Below are positions 35,334-43,485 of a DNA stretch of 64,000 nt, piece by piece. The notes beneath the pieces are model-generated. The model worked only from the letters and a program-made list of their open reading frames with translations. It made no database searches and had not been told where the DNA came from. This DNA is from Arenibacter palladensis (GTDB lineage Bacteria; Bacteroidota; Bacteroidia; Flavobacteriales; Flavobacteriaceae): the NCBI RefSeq assembly GCF_900129275.1, contig NZ_FQUX01000002.1, positions 313,795 to 377,794 on the forward strand, given 5' to 3'. How positions within the stretch are numbered: position 1 is the first letter of the stretch; every line of letters starts with the position of its first letter. The position numbers were made by a program, and so were the translations under genes.

Positions 35334-36005
35334 ATGTTGATAACCTTGAAAATCGGGAGTAGGGCAGGTTGCAAAAGCGTCATATTTTGGCTCTTGATAT
35401 TAAAAATGTGCTTCAGTTTTTGTCAAGTAGAGCTGCCAAAAAAGATTGTGGTCATCGATCCCGGCCATGGAGGTAAGGATACCGGTGCCATAGGTGTCCA
35501 TGGGGTCCTTGAAAAGGAGGTAGTTTTAAAAATTGCCAAGGAAATCCTAAACCACAACCACCTTATATTGGATGACAGGATAGAGGTTTATCTGACCAGG
35601 TACAAGGACACATTGATATCATTATCAGATAGGGCAATGTTGACCAGGGAACTAAAGAGCGATTTGTTCATTTCTTTACATTGTAATGCGGCCATCACAG
35701 GAGCCAGTGGAATGGAAATTTTTGTAGCAGATAAGGATAATCCGCACATGGAATCCTCGGTGCAGTTGGCCACGTCCGTTTTAGGTGAGAGCGGACGCAA
35801 ACTGGGCATTAGGGAAAGAGGGGTAAAGGTGGGCAATTTTCAAGTACAAAGGGAAACGATGGACTTTTGTCCGACAATTTTAATAGAAACAGGTTTTGTT
35901 ACCCATGTTGATGAAGGGGATTATTACCAAAAACCTAGAAATATCAAGGCAGTGGCTTTAGCCATATTGCTTGGAATTTATAATTATTTAAAAAGTGAGG
36001 ACTGA
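35334..36005 (+). CDS. N-acetylmuramoyl-L-alanine amidase (Amidase_3)
   Basis: A 223-residue exported enzyme that cuts the bond between MurNAc and L-alanine in peptidoglycan. A hydrophobic signal (SVIFWLLILKMCFSFCQ) is followed by the zinc-amidase motifs: first histidine in VVIDPGHGGKDTGA, glutamate in LEKEVVL, second histidine in DLFISLHCNAA, and the catalytic glutamate in ILIETGF. All are present. It is the only convincing plus-strand gene in the conjugative element and divides the tra operon from the replication-type genes. It probably opens the wall locally for assembly of the transfer channel, as lytic enzymes of other conjugation systems do. Confidence 0.92.
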   Translation: MLITLKIGSRAGCKSVIFWLLILKMCFSFCQVELPKKIVVIDPGHGGKDTGAIGVHGVLEKEVVLKIAKEILNHNHLILDDRIEVYLTRYKDTLISLSDRAMLTRELKSDLFISLHCNAAITGASGMEIFVADKDNPHMESSVQLATSVLGESGRKLGIRERGVKVGNFQVQRETMDFCPTILIETGFVTHVDEGDYYQKPRNIKAVALAILLGIYNYLKSED

Positions 36006-36064
36006 ATTTTACCAAAAACAAATGACATCAAGGTGTAGTATATGTCTTATCAATAAAGACGTAA

Positions 36065-36718
36065 CTAAATTCTCTTATCCTTACTATCTTCCTTAAAGGC
36101 GATCAAATTAAACAATTGCCTCATTCTAGAGCGAACACGGGGACCATAGCGTTCCTCGAGTTCCTGGGCATTGAGATTGGTAGTGGCGTGGGTATGGATA
36201 TTATGGTTCAATAGTAGTTCATATCTGGAAAGAAGTATTTCTCCCATTACATTGCAATCTTTGCCAAAATATCGTCCCGTAGGCTCCACTCCCAGATCAT
36301 CAAAACAATAGGATTTCCCCTCACCGTAGTCTTCCACAATTTTAAAACCGATGTTATTAAATGCAAAAGTGATATTTCGTGCCGGTATCACTTCATAAGT
36401 TCGGCCGTAAGGAGTCAGATGGCGCAGCAACTTCATTAAACTGCTCTTACCACAACCTACGGGCCCAGAAAGTAATATACCTTTGTTAAGGTCGATATCC
36501 AGTTTCTTGCAATTCAATGGATCCTTGATATAATAGTTACAGAGTTTGTAAATGACGTCGCGGTCCTGTTCCAATATTCTAAAATTCTTGCCGAACATTG
36601 TTTGTCCTTTGGCATTGAGGTATAACAATATTTTATTGAAATCATAGCAGATCTGATTACCCTTAAGACTACCTAGGACGTATTGTTTATGACCTACAAA
36701 GCGTATATGTGGATTCAT
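36065..36718 (-). CDS. DnaC/IstB-like AAA+ ATPase of the element
   Basis: A 217-residue ATPase with Walker A LLSGPVGCGKSSLMKLL (near residue 75) and Walker B SYCFDDLGVEPTG, plus sensor-like THATTNLNAQELEERYGPRV and RSRMRQLFNLIAF, all typical of DnaC/IstB-type helicase loaders. It overlaps the preceding replication-type gene by four bases. Paired genes of this sort occur in many flavobacterial integrative elements and may load the replicative helicase on the element. Confidence 0.85.
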   Translation of the reverse strand: MNPHIRFVGHKQYVLGSLKGNQICYDFNKILLYLNAKGQTMFGKNFRILEQDRDVIYKLCNYYIKDPLNCKKLDIDLNKGILLSGPVGCGKSSLMKLLRHLTPYGRTYEVIPARNITFAFNNIGFKIVEDYGEGKSYCFDDLGVEPTGRYFGKDCNVMGEILLSRYELLLNHNIHTHATTNLNAQELEERYGPRVRSRMRQLFNLIAFKEDSKDKRI

Positions 36719-37392
36719 AGGGGCTGATTAAAATTTTTCATGGAACTGGACTTCAGGTTGTCCGTATTCTGGCTGACCGGGACCACTGTTTTATCCTCCT
36801 TTATCTCCATGGACTTAAAAATCCATTTTTGCGCCAGAGCATGCCAATCCACAATTTCGGCCGTACCTCCAACTTTCCATCCAATGCTTTTGTAATAACA
36901 GTAAAACTTCTTCGCTTCCGCTATGGGCCAGTTTTTTTCATTAAAAAAGGCAATAACTTCTTTTTCATTTCGGGGTCGGTCCCGTTTGCCCCCATTTGTT
37001 TTGTTTTTTATAGTTTCTATATGTTTATTTATAGGTACCACTACTTGTCCATTGCTTGTCCCTGATTTGGTTTGGTGTGGGTACACTACTTGTCCATCAG
37101 TTGTCCCAAAATTGAACATCTTGATGGTACTCCCCTGGAAGGGGTTATGGGAGGGACGGTAATACAAATAATTCCAATGGTGCAATTCCTTCAAACAGCG
37201 ATGATAAGTTGATTTGGAGCCTATTTTCGCATAGGCCATTACTTCTTCCCGGTTAATATGGAAGCTATCACGAAAATGGTAACTGTTCCATAATTGAAAA
37301 AGTCCCACATAAAGGCTAATGTGGGTAGGGTTTAGTCTATTATCCTTTGAGAACTGAAGGAAGACTCCGTTCAGGTGTTTGATATAGTTCAT
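36715..37392 (-). CDS. Replication-type winged-helix protein (DnaD/primosome-like)
   Basis: A 225-residue protein. The N-terminal ~110 residues form a winged-helix-like region (NPTHISLYVGLFQLWNSYHF; KIGSKSTYHRCLKELHHWNY), followed by a low-complexity linker and a C-terminal helical module (NEKEVIAFFNEKNWPIAEAK; WHALAQKWIFKS), which resembles the end of DnaD-like proteins. With the DnaC-like ATPase directly downstream, the likely job is replication initiation of the element. The function is inferred from layout. Confidence 0.65.
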   Translation of the reverse strand: MNYIKHLNGVFLQFSKDNRLNPTHISLYVGLFQLWNSYHFRDSFHINREEVMAYAKIGSKSTYHRCLKELHHWNYLYYRPSHNPFQGSTIKMFNFGTTDGQVVYPHQTKSGTSNGQVVVPINKHIETIKNKTNGGKRDRPRNEKEVIAFFNEKNWPIAEAKKFYCYYKSIGWKVGGTAEIVDWHALAQKWIFKSMEIKEDKTVVPVSQNTDNLKSSSMKNFNQPL

Positions 37393-37402
37393 AGTAAAGG
37401 TG

Positions 37403-37681
37403 TTAAAATTCGTAATCCACCCTGTTCTTCTTCATAATAGCTTGGATATCCTCGGTATCATAGAATAGGATCCCGCCCATTTTTGTGTACGGCAAAGTGC
37501 CATTGATCCTTAGGTTTTGAAGGGTACCTGAACTAATATTGAGCAACTCCATCACTTCGAATGAGCGAAGGTACCTTTTAATTGTACCATTGGCCTGTTT
37601 AGAGAGCAACTCCTTAAAGCCCTCCATCAATTCGATCTTAAAATCCCTCAGATCATCTGTGGTAATTACATGTGTTGGCAT
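37403..37681 (-). CDS. Excisionase-like HTH protein (MerR/HTH_17 type)
   Basis: A 92-residue protein. The C-terminal half is a winged HTH_17 domain (YLRSFEVMELLNISSGTLQN; LPYTKMGGILFYDTEDIQAI), as in Xis and RDF-type regulators of Bacteroidota elements. The start is set at ATG 37681 (MPTHVITTDDL); the frame is open to 37744, but the extra residues do not look like family sequence. It heads the minus-strand row of element genes. No integrase neighbour is visible, so a regulator role is as likely as a role in excision. Confidence 0.8.
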   Translation of the reverse strand: MPTHVITTDDLRDFKIELMEGFKELLSKQANGTIKRYLRSFEVMELLNISSGTLQNLRINGTLPYTKMGGILFYDTEDIQAIMKKNRVDYEF

Positions 37682-37840
37682 AATTTGAAAGTTTTGGGAA
37701 GGGAACCAGCGAGTATTAAAATGAAGACTCCAGGTTCCGATCACGATTAGACAATGAGCCGTAAATTTGACATGTTTTTATAGGAAATATTCACCATTTG
37801 TTACGTAGTGGGGTGAAAAATTAACATTTAGCCTAATTTA

Positions 37841-37966
37841 ATGAAATTGGAGTTAAAAGATATAAATATCAGGAATTATAACCTCGGGGTTTCCGTTAAG
37901 GCCGGGCAGATCAAAGGAATTCAGGCAGACGTTGGCAGGTTCGTAGTTACGATAACTTTCCAGTAA
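37841..37966 (+). CDS. Possible 41-residue protein
   Basis: ATG at 37841 opens a 41-codon frame (MKLELKDINIRNYNLGVSVK, then AGQIKGIQADVGRFVVTITF) with balanced, protein-like composition. It may be the start of a truncated gene or a genuine small protein at the right edge of the element. I recognise no family. Confidence 0.3.
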   Translation: MKLELKDINIRNYNLGVSVKAGQIKGIQADVGRFVVTITFQ

Positions 37967-38012
37967 GCGTATTTGCTGGAATTTAACTATATAAGCTGTT
38001 CCTCTTTAAAAA

Positions 38013-38354
38013 CTATAGGTGTGTATTGATGAACTGAACATACTCATTTTTAATTTCGTCATAAAGCAACCCCATACGCTCATGCAATTCTTTGGACATT
38101 ATAATTTGGAATTCCTTTATACCTATCCCTAATTTAAAGTCCTTGTCGATCTTTCCATACATAAAATCCCCAACCGATTTGTTTCCGGCCAATGATTCCA
38201 GAGTTTGTACGGTAAAATACAATTCCCGAAGGTCATTATTCCTAAAACAATAGTTTACATTAAAAGAGATTGCCTTGTAGTGTTTGGTATATTGGATGAA
38301 ATTAGAATTTTCGTTTTCCACAACTAGTTGATTTAAGATTTGTACGTTGGGCAA
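38013..38354 (-). CDS. Hypothetical 113-residue protein
   Basis: A soluble, mixed alpha/beta protein (FIQYTKHYKAISFNVNYCFR; ELYFTVQTLESLAGN; FQIIMSKELHERMGLLYDEI). I do not recognise the family. It is on the same strand as the conjugative-element genes and lies 270 bases beyond the excisionase-like gene, so it may be element cargo or the first host gene after it. The composition is intermediate between the two regions. It appears intact. Confidence 0.55.
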   Translation of the reverse strand: MPNVQILNQLVVENENSNFIQYTKHYKAISFNVNYCFRNNDLRELYFTVQTLESLAGNKSVGDFMYGKIDKDFKLGIGIKEFQIIMSKELHERMGLLYDEIKNEYVQFINTHL

Positions 38355-38654
38355 CCAAATTCAAATAACCACCTAAATCCTTTTAAATCAATAGATTTTC
38401 GATATGTTTCATTTTAAAAAGACCAATTGCAATACATGATTCAAAGTTCAAAAGAATTGATCAACACTAAAAAACAACGGTGCCTTCATATCCAAAATGC
38501 CAGTGAATCATGGACAATATCGACCAACGGCTAGAATAATGGGCACATTAAGCCCCCTTTGCAAATAAACCAAAATGTTGTCTTTTTATCCAATTCGTCA
38601 GGCTTGCCAATGGTAGCATCATATTTTTGGAAAAATTCTAATTATACAATAACG
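38355..38654. other. Gap of 300 bases, nothing recognised
   Basis: No gene or repeat was found. The right junction of the conjugative element could lie here, but no copy of left-flank sequence was seen. Confidence 0.4.
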
Positions 38655-38825
38655 ATGTTGAAAACAATACTAATTAAAAAGGTATATACAGAAGCCTTTA
38701 GACACCTTGGGAATCAAATTGTGAAAAATGGTTTTAAGATATACTTTTGGATTTGCACCGCTTTGTTCGCAATGGTTCTTTATGCATTTGCCTATAGACT
38801 AATCAATGGATTCATTTGGGATTAA
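38655..38825 (+). CDS. Small Flavobacteriaceae membrane protein (DUF6747-like)
   Basis: A 56-residue protein, MLKTILIKKVYTEAFRHLGN, then a single membrane helix (FWICTALFAMVLYAFAYRLI) and the ending NGFIWD. From memory, a small family with this layout (KxIYxEAFxN-x-G, then a helix and the ending TGFAFD) is widespread in Flavobacteriaceae; the function is unknown. The reading frame is open for 32 codons further upstream, but the family begins at the ATG at 38655, which I use. It lies between the conjugative element and the two-component genes. Confidence 0.65.
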   Translation: MLKTILIKKVYTEAFRHLGNQIVKNGFKIYFWICTALFAMVLYAFAYRLINGFIWD

Positions 38826-39048
38826 TTTTTTGTTCCAGGTATTGGCCGAGGTTTTCAAATGGAATAAATATATAATTATAGATGTCCAGTATGATCATCC
38901 GGTGACTACACTTTTCCAACTATTCAGAGGAATGTATATTTATGATTTTGCATAATGGTGGCAATTGTAATGATCTGGTCTAATGAACATGTAAAGAATA
39001 AAAGTTTAAATATCCTTTGTAATATTTTGGCTGGGCTTTTTGCGATAT

Positions 39049-40398
39049 TTAAAAAATCAGAAAAAAGGAAGTTTCTTTATTAGGTATGGAATTCAGCTTT
39101 AAATTTCCCCCATGCATCCGTAGTATCTGTTTGGATAGACTTAATCCAACCCCTGTTCCCGAATTCTTGGTGGTAAAAAAAGGCACAAAGATCTCGTTGA
39201 TCAATTCATGTGGTATTCCCGGGCCATTATCTTTTACTTCTATATATTTTTGACCCGCATTATTGATTCCGGCTATCAATTTAAGTGAACTATTTTTTAA
39301 CTGTTCCATGGACTGCAATGCATTTCTGGACAAATTGATCAATACCTGTGTAATTTGTTTTTCATCAATAAAAAGTTCTAAGTCTTGATCATCCATGAGC
39401 AATTCAATGGAGGTATTAGAAAACTTTTTATCCTGCCCCATCAACATTATTACTTTTTCCAATAAATTCTGAACTCGAACTATTTTCTTATCCGGCAAAG
39501 GCACATTTAGAAAACTGCGGTACGATTGTACGAAACTCATTAAATTGGCTCCTTGATCCTTGATCACCTCCAATCCCTTAATGGTATTCTCCAAGCGTTT
39601 TTGATATGAAGTTTCATCCACGGGATTTTTATCTGCCAATGTTTGATATTTTAAAATGGAATCGGAAATGGAAGTTATTGGAGTGATGGAATTCATAATT
39701 TCATGGGTCAATACCCTAATCAACCTGGTCCAAGACTCGGTTTCCTTTTCGTCCAATTCCTGATGGATATCTTGTATGACCACCAATAACAATTCTTGAT
39801 CATCCAAATTAAAGGATGAGGATTTTATAGCCAAATCAATTTTTTCACGTTCATTGGTCAATTGAAACATCCGGCGTTCAAAAGGCTTTAATTCACTAAA
39901 GACACGATAGAGGTTTTCATCAATTTGGGACAGTTGTTTAATGTGGTTAAGTGGAGTATAGTTAAGCATATGCTCCAATCTGGGATTGGCAAAAAGGATA
40001 TGACCTTTTTTGTTGATAGCTAAAATGCCAATGTCCGCCTGTTTTAGGATCTCTTGGTAAAATCGTTCTTGGGTCTGATTTTTCAAATGGATCTTTTGAA
40101 TCATTTCATTTAGCATATTCAGACTGTGATTGAGCTCTTCAAGGGATTTAAGAGTCAATTTTTCAGGAAATCTAAGGGTGAAATCCTCATTTTTTATAGC
40201 ATCGAAGAAATAGGCTATTTTTCTATTGGTCTCATTTACATATCTGATTAAATAGTAGGCTTGAAATACCAGTGCAATTAAGGTTAAAATGCCAAAAACA
40301 TAGTTTTCCCGGGCCAATAAAAAAGCAAGCATTAAGGATGTGGCGGTAATAAAGATAACTCGGCCTATGGTCTGGAAATAGAAGTTTTTACTCACCAT
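39049..40398 (-). CDS. Sensor histidine kinase, NtrB-like, partner of the sigma-54 activator
   Basis: A 449-residue kinase. Two membrane helices at the N-terminus (IFITATSLMLAFLLA; YVFGILTLIALVFQAYYLI) leave almost no periplasmic loop, so it senses from within the membrane or the cytosol. A HAMP-like stretch follows, then a PAS domain (IGILAINKKGHILFANPRLE). The H-box is LTHEIMNSITPI, the N-box NLSRNALQSM and the G-boxes DNGPGIP and GTGVGLSLSKQI. The start is ATG at 40398 (MVSKNFYF), overlapping the activator gene by 11 bases; the upstream extension of the frame is not family-like. It should phosphorylate the NtrC-type regulator next door. Confidence 0.92.
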   Translation of the reverse strand: MVSKNFYFQTIGRVIFITATSLMLAFLLARENYVFGILTLIALVFQAYYLIRYVNETNRKIAYFFDAIKNEDFTLRFPEKLTLKSLEELNHSLNMLNEMIQKIHLKNQTQERFYQEILKQADIGILAINKKGHILFANPRLEHMLNYTPLNHIKQLSQIDENLYRVFSELKPFERRMFQLTNEREKIDLAIKSSSFNLDDQELLLVVIQDIHQELDEKETESWTRLIRVLTHEIMNSITPITSISDSILKYQTLADKNPVDETSYQKRLENTIKGLEVIKDQGANLMSFVQSYRSFLNVPLPDKKIVRVQNLLEKVIMLMGQDKKFSNTSIELLMDDQDLELFIDEKQITQVLINLSRNALQSMEQLKNSSLKLIAGINNAGQKYIEVKDNGPGIPHELINEIFVPFFTTKNSGTGVGLSLSKQILRMHGGNLKLNSIPNKETSFFLIF

Positions 40399-41761
40399 TA
40401 TTATCCTGTTTTTTAATTTTATTATAGAGCGTTTGTCGCGATATTCCCAATTGCGTCGCCGCTGCACTATAATTACCATCATGGCTTTGCAGGGCATTTA
40501 CAATCATAATTTGTTCCATTTCCTCCAAGGTTTTAGGTCCCGCTGGCATTAATTGGGATGGTTTCGCATTCAATATAAAATCCGTAGGTTTCAGAATATT
40601 TCCTTCGCAAAGGATTACTGCCCTTTCCAAAGTGTGCTGAAGTTCCCTCACATTTCCCGGCCATGAGTATTGCATCAGCTTTTCTTCGGCAATATCGTTT
40701 ATCCGGAGTCCGTGTTTTGCATATTTGGCGCTATATTTTTTCAGATAAAAATCAGCAAGTATCAAAATATCGTCCCCTCTATCCCGAAGTGCTGGAACCT
40801 GAATATGTATGGTATTTATTCGATATAAAAGATCCTCTCTAAAGAGACCATCGGTTACCATTTGTTCCAAATTGCCATTGGTGGCACAGACCAATCTAAT
40901 ATCTACCGGAATGGGCCTATTGGATCCCACGCGTACTATGACCTTATTCTGAATGGCGGATAGTAGTTTAGCCTGCATTTGTAGGGAAAGGTTGCCTATC
41001 TCATCCAAAAACAGGGTGCCTCCATTGGCCGCTTCAAATTTTCCGGTCCTGTCCTCCTTGGCATCCGTAAACGATCCCTTAAGGTGGCCAAATAGCTCAC
41101 TTTCGAATAGATTTTCTGATATAGAACCCATATCGACCGGGATGAAAACTTCATTTTGTCTTGGAGACATTCGGTGCAATTGTCGGGCAATTAGTTCTTT
41201 GCCAGTACCGTTTTCACCGGTAATCAAAACGTTCACATCGGTTTTGGCCACTTTATTGGTAAGGTTCAAAACGGCGGTGAGTGCCTTCGAATTCCCAATA
41301 ATATAATTTTTGTCCTGATTAATTACCTGCTTTAAATTACTTTCCTTTTGTTTTAATTTACTAATTTCTTTCTGGGATTTGCGAAGCATATAAGCCGCTT
41401 TTACGGTAGCCAAGAACTTATCGTTGTTCCAGGGTTTTAATATAAAATCGGATGCTCCCTCTTTTAGCGCCTGTACCGCTAGTTCTACCGCCCCGTAAGC
41501 AGTCATCATGATAACTGCGGTAAGAGGTGCCTTTTTCTTAATTTCCTTCAACCAAAATAATCCTTCATTTCCCGTATTTACTCCAGCAGAAAAATTCATA
41601 TCCAACAAAACGACATCAATTTGGGATAAGTCGGGAAAGGAAGATATCAGATTTGGATTGGAAATTGTGGTAATGCTGGTGTATTCAAATTGCAACAAGA
41701 TTTCCAAGGCGCTCAAAACACTTTTATTGTCGTCTACAACTAATATTTTTCCCTCGACCAT
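40388..41761 (-). CDS. NtrC-type sigma-54-dependent response regulator
   Basis: A 457-residue activator. The receiver domain has phospho-acceptor Asp54 (VVLLDMNF) and Lys109. The AAA+ domain has Walker A TGENGTGKE (181-189), Walker B GGTLFLDEIG (247-256) and the sigma-54 contact loop GSFTDA (229-234), a variant of GAFTGA; Bacteroidota activators often have GAFTDA. The C-terminus is a Fis-type helix-turn-helix (YSAAATQLGISRQTLYNKIK). It is divergent from tolC and should switch on the export operon through the box at 42057-42072. The kinase gene follows with an overlap. Confidence 0.95.
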   Translation of the reverse strand: MVEGKILVVDDNKSVLSALEILLQFEYTSITTISNPNLISSFPDLSQIDVVLLDMNFSAGVNTGNEGLFWLKEIKKKAPLTAVIMMTAYGAVELAVQALKEGASDFILKPWNNDKFLATVKAAYMLRKSQKEISKLKQKESNLKQVINQDKNYIIGNSKALTAVLNLTNKVAKTDVNVLITGENGTGKELIARQLHRMSPRQNEVFIPVDMGSISENLFESELFGHLKGSFTDAKEDRTGKFEAANGGTLFLDEIGNLSLQMQAKLLSAIQNKVIVRVGSNRPIPVDIRLVCATNGNLEQMVTDGLFREDLLYRINTIHIQVPALRDRGDDILILADFYLKKYSAKYAKHGLRINDIAEEKLMQYSWPGNVRELQHTLERAVILCEGNILKPTDFILNAKPSQLMPAGPKTLEEMEQIMIVNALQSHDGNYSAAATQLGISRQTLYNKIKKQDNNGE

Positions 41762-42137
41762 AATATTATTAATAAGGCATTTTTTTTGATCAGTTTTTAT
41801 AAATATCTCTTTTGCTTGAAATAAGTGGGGCGGATATAGAATTGTTGTCAGTGTTGAAGTTTAACGAAGAGTCCACTTCACCTCCCTTTCTTATCCCAGC
41901 AGACAATTACTTCATTTATCAAAACTACAATTTGTAATTATAACGACATAAATAGTGTCCAATTATTGGACAATTGTTGTACAACTATTTTACAATCCAA
42001 TATGTTGCATTCTAAAATAAAAATATAACTAACTGTAAATCAATATAGTAATTATTTGGCACAGACTTGGAATAGGGTACTTTGCCAATTATTGTCATAG
42101 CGGTCGAATTGGTGATTTTTTTAACCCTGTTTGTATT
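41762..42137. other. Divergent promoter region of 376 bases (regulator / tolC operon)
   Basis: No gene. It contains AT-rich DNA, the sigma-54-like box at 42057-42072, and an overlapping sigma-70-type possibility (TTTG, 19 bases, TACTTTG, ending at 42084). Binding sites for the NtrC-type activator should lie between about 41850 and 42000; ATTGGACAATTG near 41964 is palindromic and is a candidate. Confidence 0.5.
42057..42072 (+). promoter_or_regulatory. Candidate sigma-54 promoter of the tolC export operon
   Basis: TGGCAC followed after the proper spacing by TGGA: the GG-N10-G part of the -24/-12 consensus is met, but the -12 C is A. It sits 66 bases before the tolC ATG, and the divergent gene encodes a sigma-54 activator, which raises its credibility. 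Confidence 0.5.
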
Positions 42138-43484
42138 ATGAATTTTATAGAAGGAAAATTGCTTCTCTTGTTTTTGTTTAGCTGTGTTGTCGCCAATGGT
42201 CAGGAGAACTGGACCTTGGAAAATTGCATTTCCTATGCCTTGGAACATAATCTTACGCTGCTGGACTATCAATATCTGGAAGATTCGGGTAAAGAGAATT
42301 ATAACCAGGCAATAAGGGACATGCTTCCAAGGGTTAACGGTTTTGGCGATTATAATATTAGATATGGTAGATCTACAGATCCAAATACCAATGATATAAT
42401 CGATACGGAATTTTTTTCCAATGGCTATTCCTTGAACGCTTCCATTGATCTTTTTCAAGGTTTCCAAAAGGTCCACACTATTAAAGCAAGTAAGCTTTTA
42501 TTAAAGGCTGCACAGGAAACGTCGCAACAGCAGCGATTTTTATTGGCCCTTAGGATTATGACGGCCTATCATGACATTCAGTTTTACGAGGGTCTTCTGG
42601 CAATTTCAAAGGAGCAGTTGGCAATCTCTGAAGACAATTTTAAACTGGCCAATAAACAAATTGAAATAGGGTTGAAGGCCAAGGCCGATCTATATGAAGC
42701 AGAATCCGTATTGTATACGGATCAATTGAACGTTACCCAGAATGAAAATCTGTTACAGGCCGCAAAGCTTACCCTGATACAGGAAATGAATTTGGAAAAT
42801 GCCCATACCCTGCAAATAAACCCTTTAGTACCCAATACAATGGCCGATAACAAGCTGTCAACAGATAGTATTTACGGCCTGGCCAAGGATTTCGTACCCC
42901 TTCTCAAGGCCCAAAGGTATAGAACTGAGGCAGTCAAAAAACAACTGAGTGTTGCCAGGGGAGCGCTTTACCCATCACTTTCCTTTGCTACCGGCTATGG
43001 CACCGGATACTATGAAACCACTAGGGACACCTTGGGCGTTACAATTCCATTTAAAAATCAAATTCAGGACAATGCATCCAGATATGTGGGATTTTCGCTT
43101 AATGTTCCCATTTTTAATGCCTGGTCTACGCGTTCTGCCATCAAGCAACGGAAAATTGCTTTAAAAAGGGAAGAAAATAATCTGGAAATACAGGAGCAGG
43201 AAATTTTTAAGGCCATACAACAACTTGTTCAAGAGAATAAGGCGTTAAATGTTGAGCTCATTCAGAGTGAAAAGCAAATTATGGCCCAGGAACAGGCTTT
43301 TGGAGTGGCACAAAAAAAATATGAAAAGGGCTTGTTTACGATAATGGAACTTAATCTTGCAAAGTCCATGTACGCCACATCACAAAATAAAAATCTACAG
43401 GTAAAACTACTGCTTCAAATTAACCAGAATACACTGGCCTTTTATCAAGGTCTACCTATTTTTAACATTAATAGCACCAATTAA
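42138..43484 (+). CDS. TolC-family outer-membrane channel protein
   Basis: A 448-residue protein with a signal peptide ending in VANGQ. It begins with the family opening WTLENCISYALEHNLTLLDY, has the duplicated helical-barrel arrangement (LAIRIMTAYHDIQFYEGLLA; SEDNFKLANKQIEIGLKAKA; AFGVAQKKYEKGLFTIMELN), and FSLNVPIFNAW as the strand before the last helical hairpin. It should form the outer-membrane exit duct of a tripartite exporter. It starts the operon and is separated from the adaptor gene by only one base. The substrate is unknown. Confidence 0.93.
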   Translation: MNFIEGKLLLLFLFSCVVANGQENWTLENCISYALEHNLTLLDYQYLEDSGKENYNQAIRDMLPRVNGFGDYNIRYGRSTDPNTNDIIDTEFFSNGYSLNASIDLFQGFQKVHTIKASKLLLKAAQETSQQQRFLLALRIMTAYHDIQFYEGLLAISKEQLAISEDNFKLANKQIEIGLKAKADLYEAESVLYTDQLNVTQNENLLQAAKLTLIQEMNLENAHTLQINPLVPNTMADNKLSTDSIYGLAKDFVPLLKAQRYRTEAVKKQLSVARGALYPSLSFATGYGTGYYETTRDTLGVTIPFKNQIQDNASRYVGFSLNVPIFNAWSTRSAIKQRKIALKREENNLEIQEQEIFKAIQQLVQENKALNVELIQSEKQIMAQEQAFGVAQKKYEKGLFTIMELNLAKSMYATSQNKNLQVKLLLQINQNTLAFYQGLPIFNINSTN

Positions 43485-43485
43485 A

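Larger units (their letters stand above)
23446..37744. mobile_element. Bacteroidetes-type conjugative element (integrase not visible)
   Basis: A continuous block of conjugation genes: coupling protein, MobB relaxase, BfmA/MobA-type protein, RadC, Ssb, TraN, TraM, TraK, TraJ, TraI, TraG, TraF, TraE, a plus-strand amidase, DnaC-like and replication-type proteins, and an excisionase-like HTH protein. Base composition is visibly less AT-rich than the DNA to the left. The order matches CTnDOT-like elements. No tyrosine or serine recombinase, no TraA-D and no TraL/O/P/Q is present, so it is either a reduced integrated element, a remnant, or one whose integrase lies elsewhere. The limits are set by the outermost recognisable genes; the true ends are unknown and might include 38013-38354. 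Confidence 0.8.

Noticed and set aside
42138-42476. Long minus-strand frame opposite the start of tolC
   Set aside because: It is a shadow of the tolC coding sequence, which has clear family motifs; similar antisense frames across the ABC and tra genes were dropped for the same reason.
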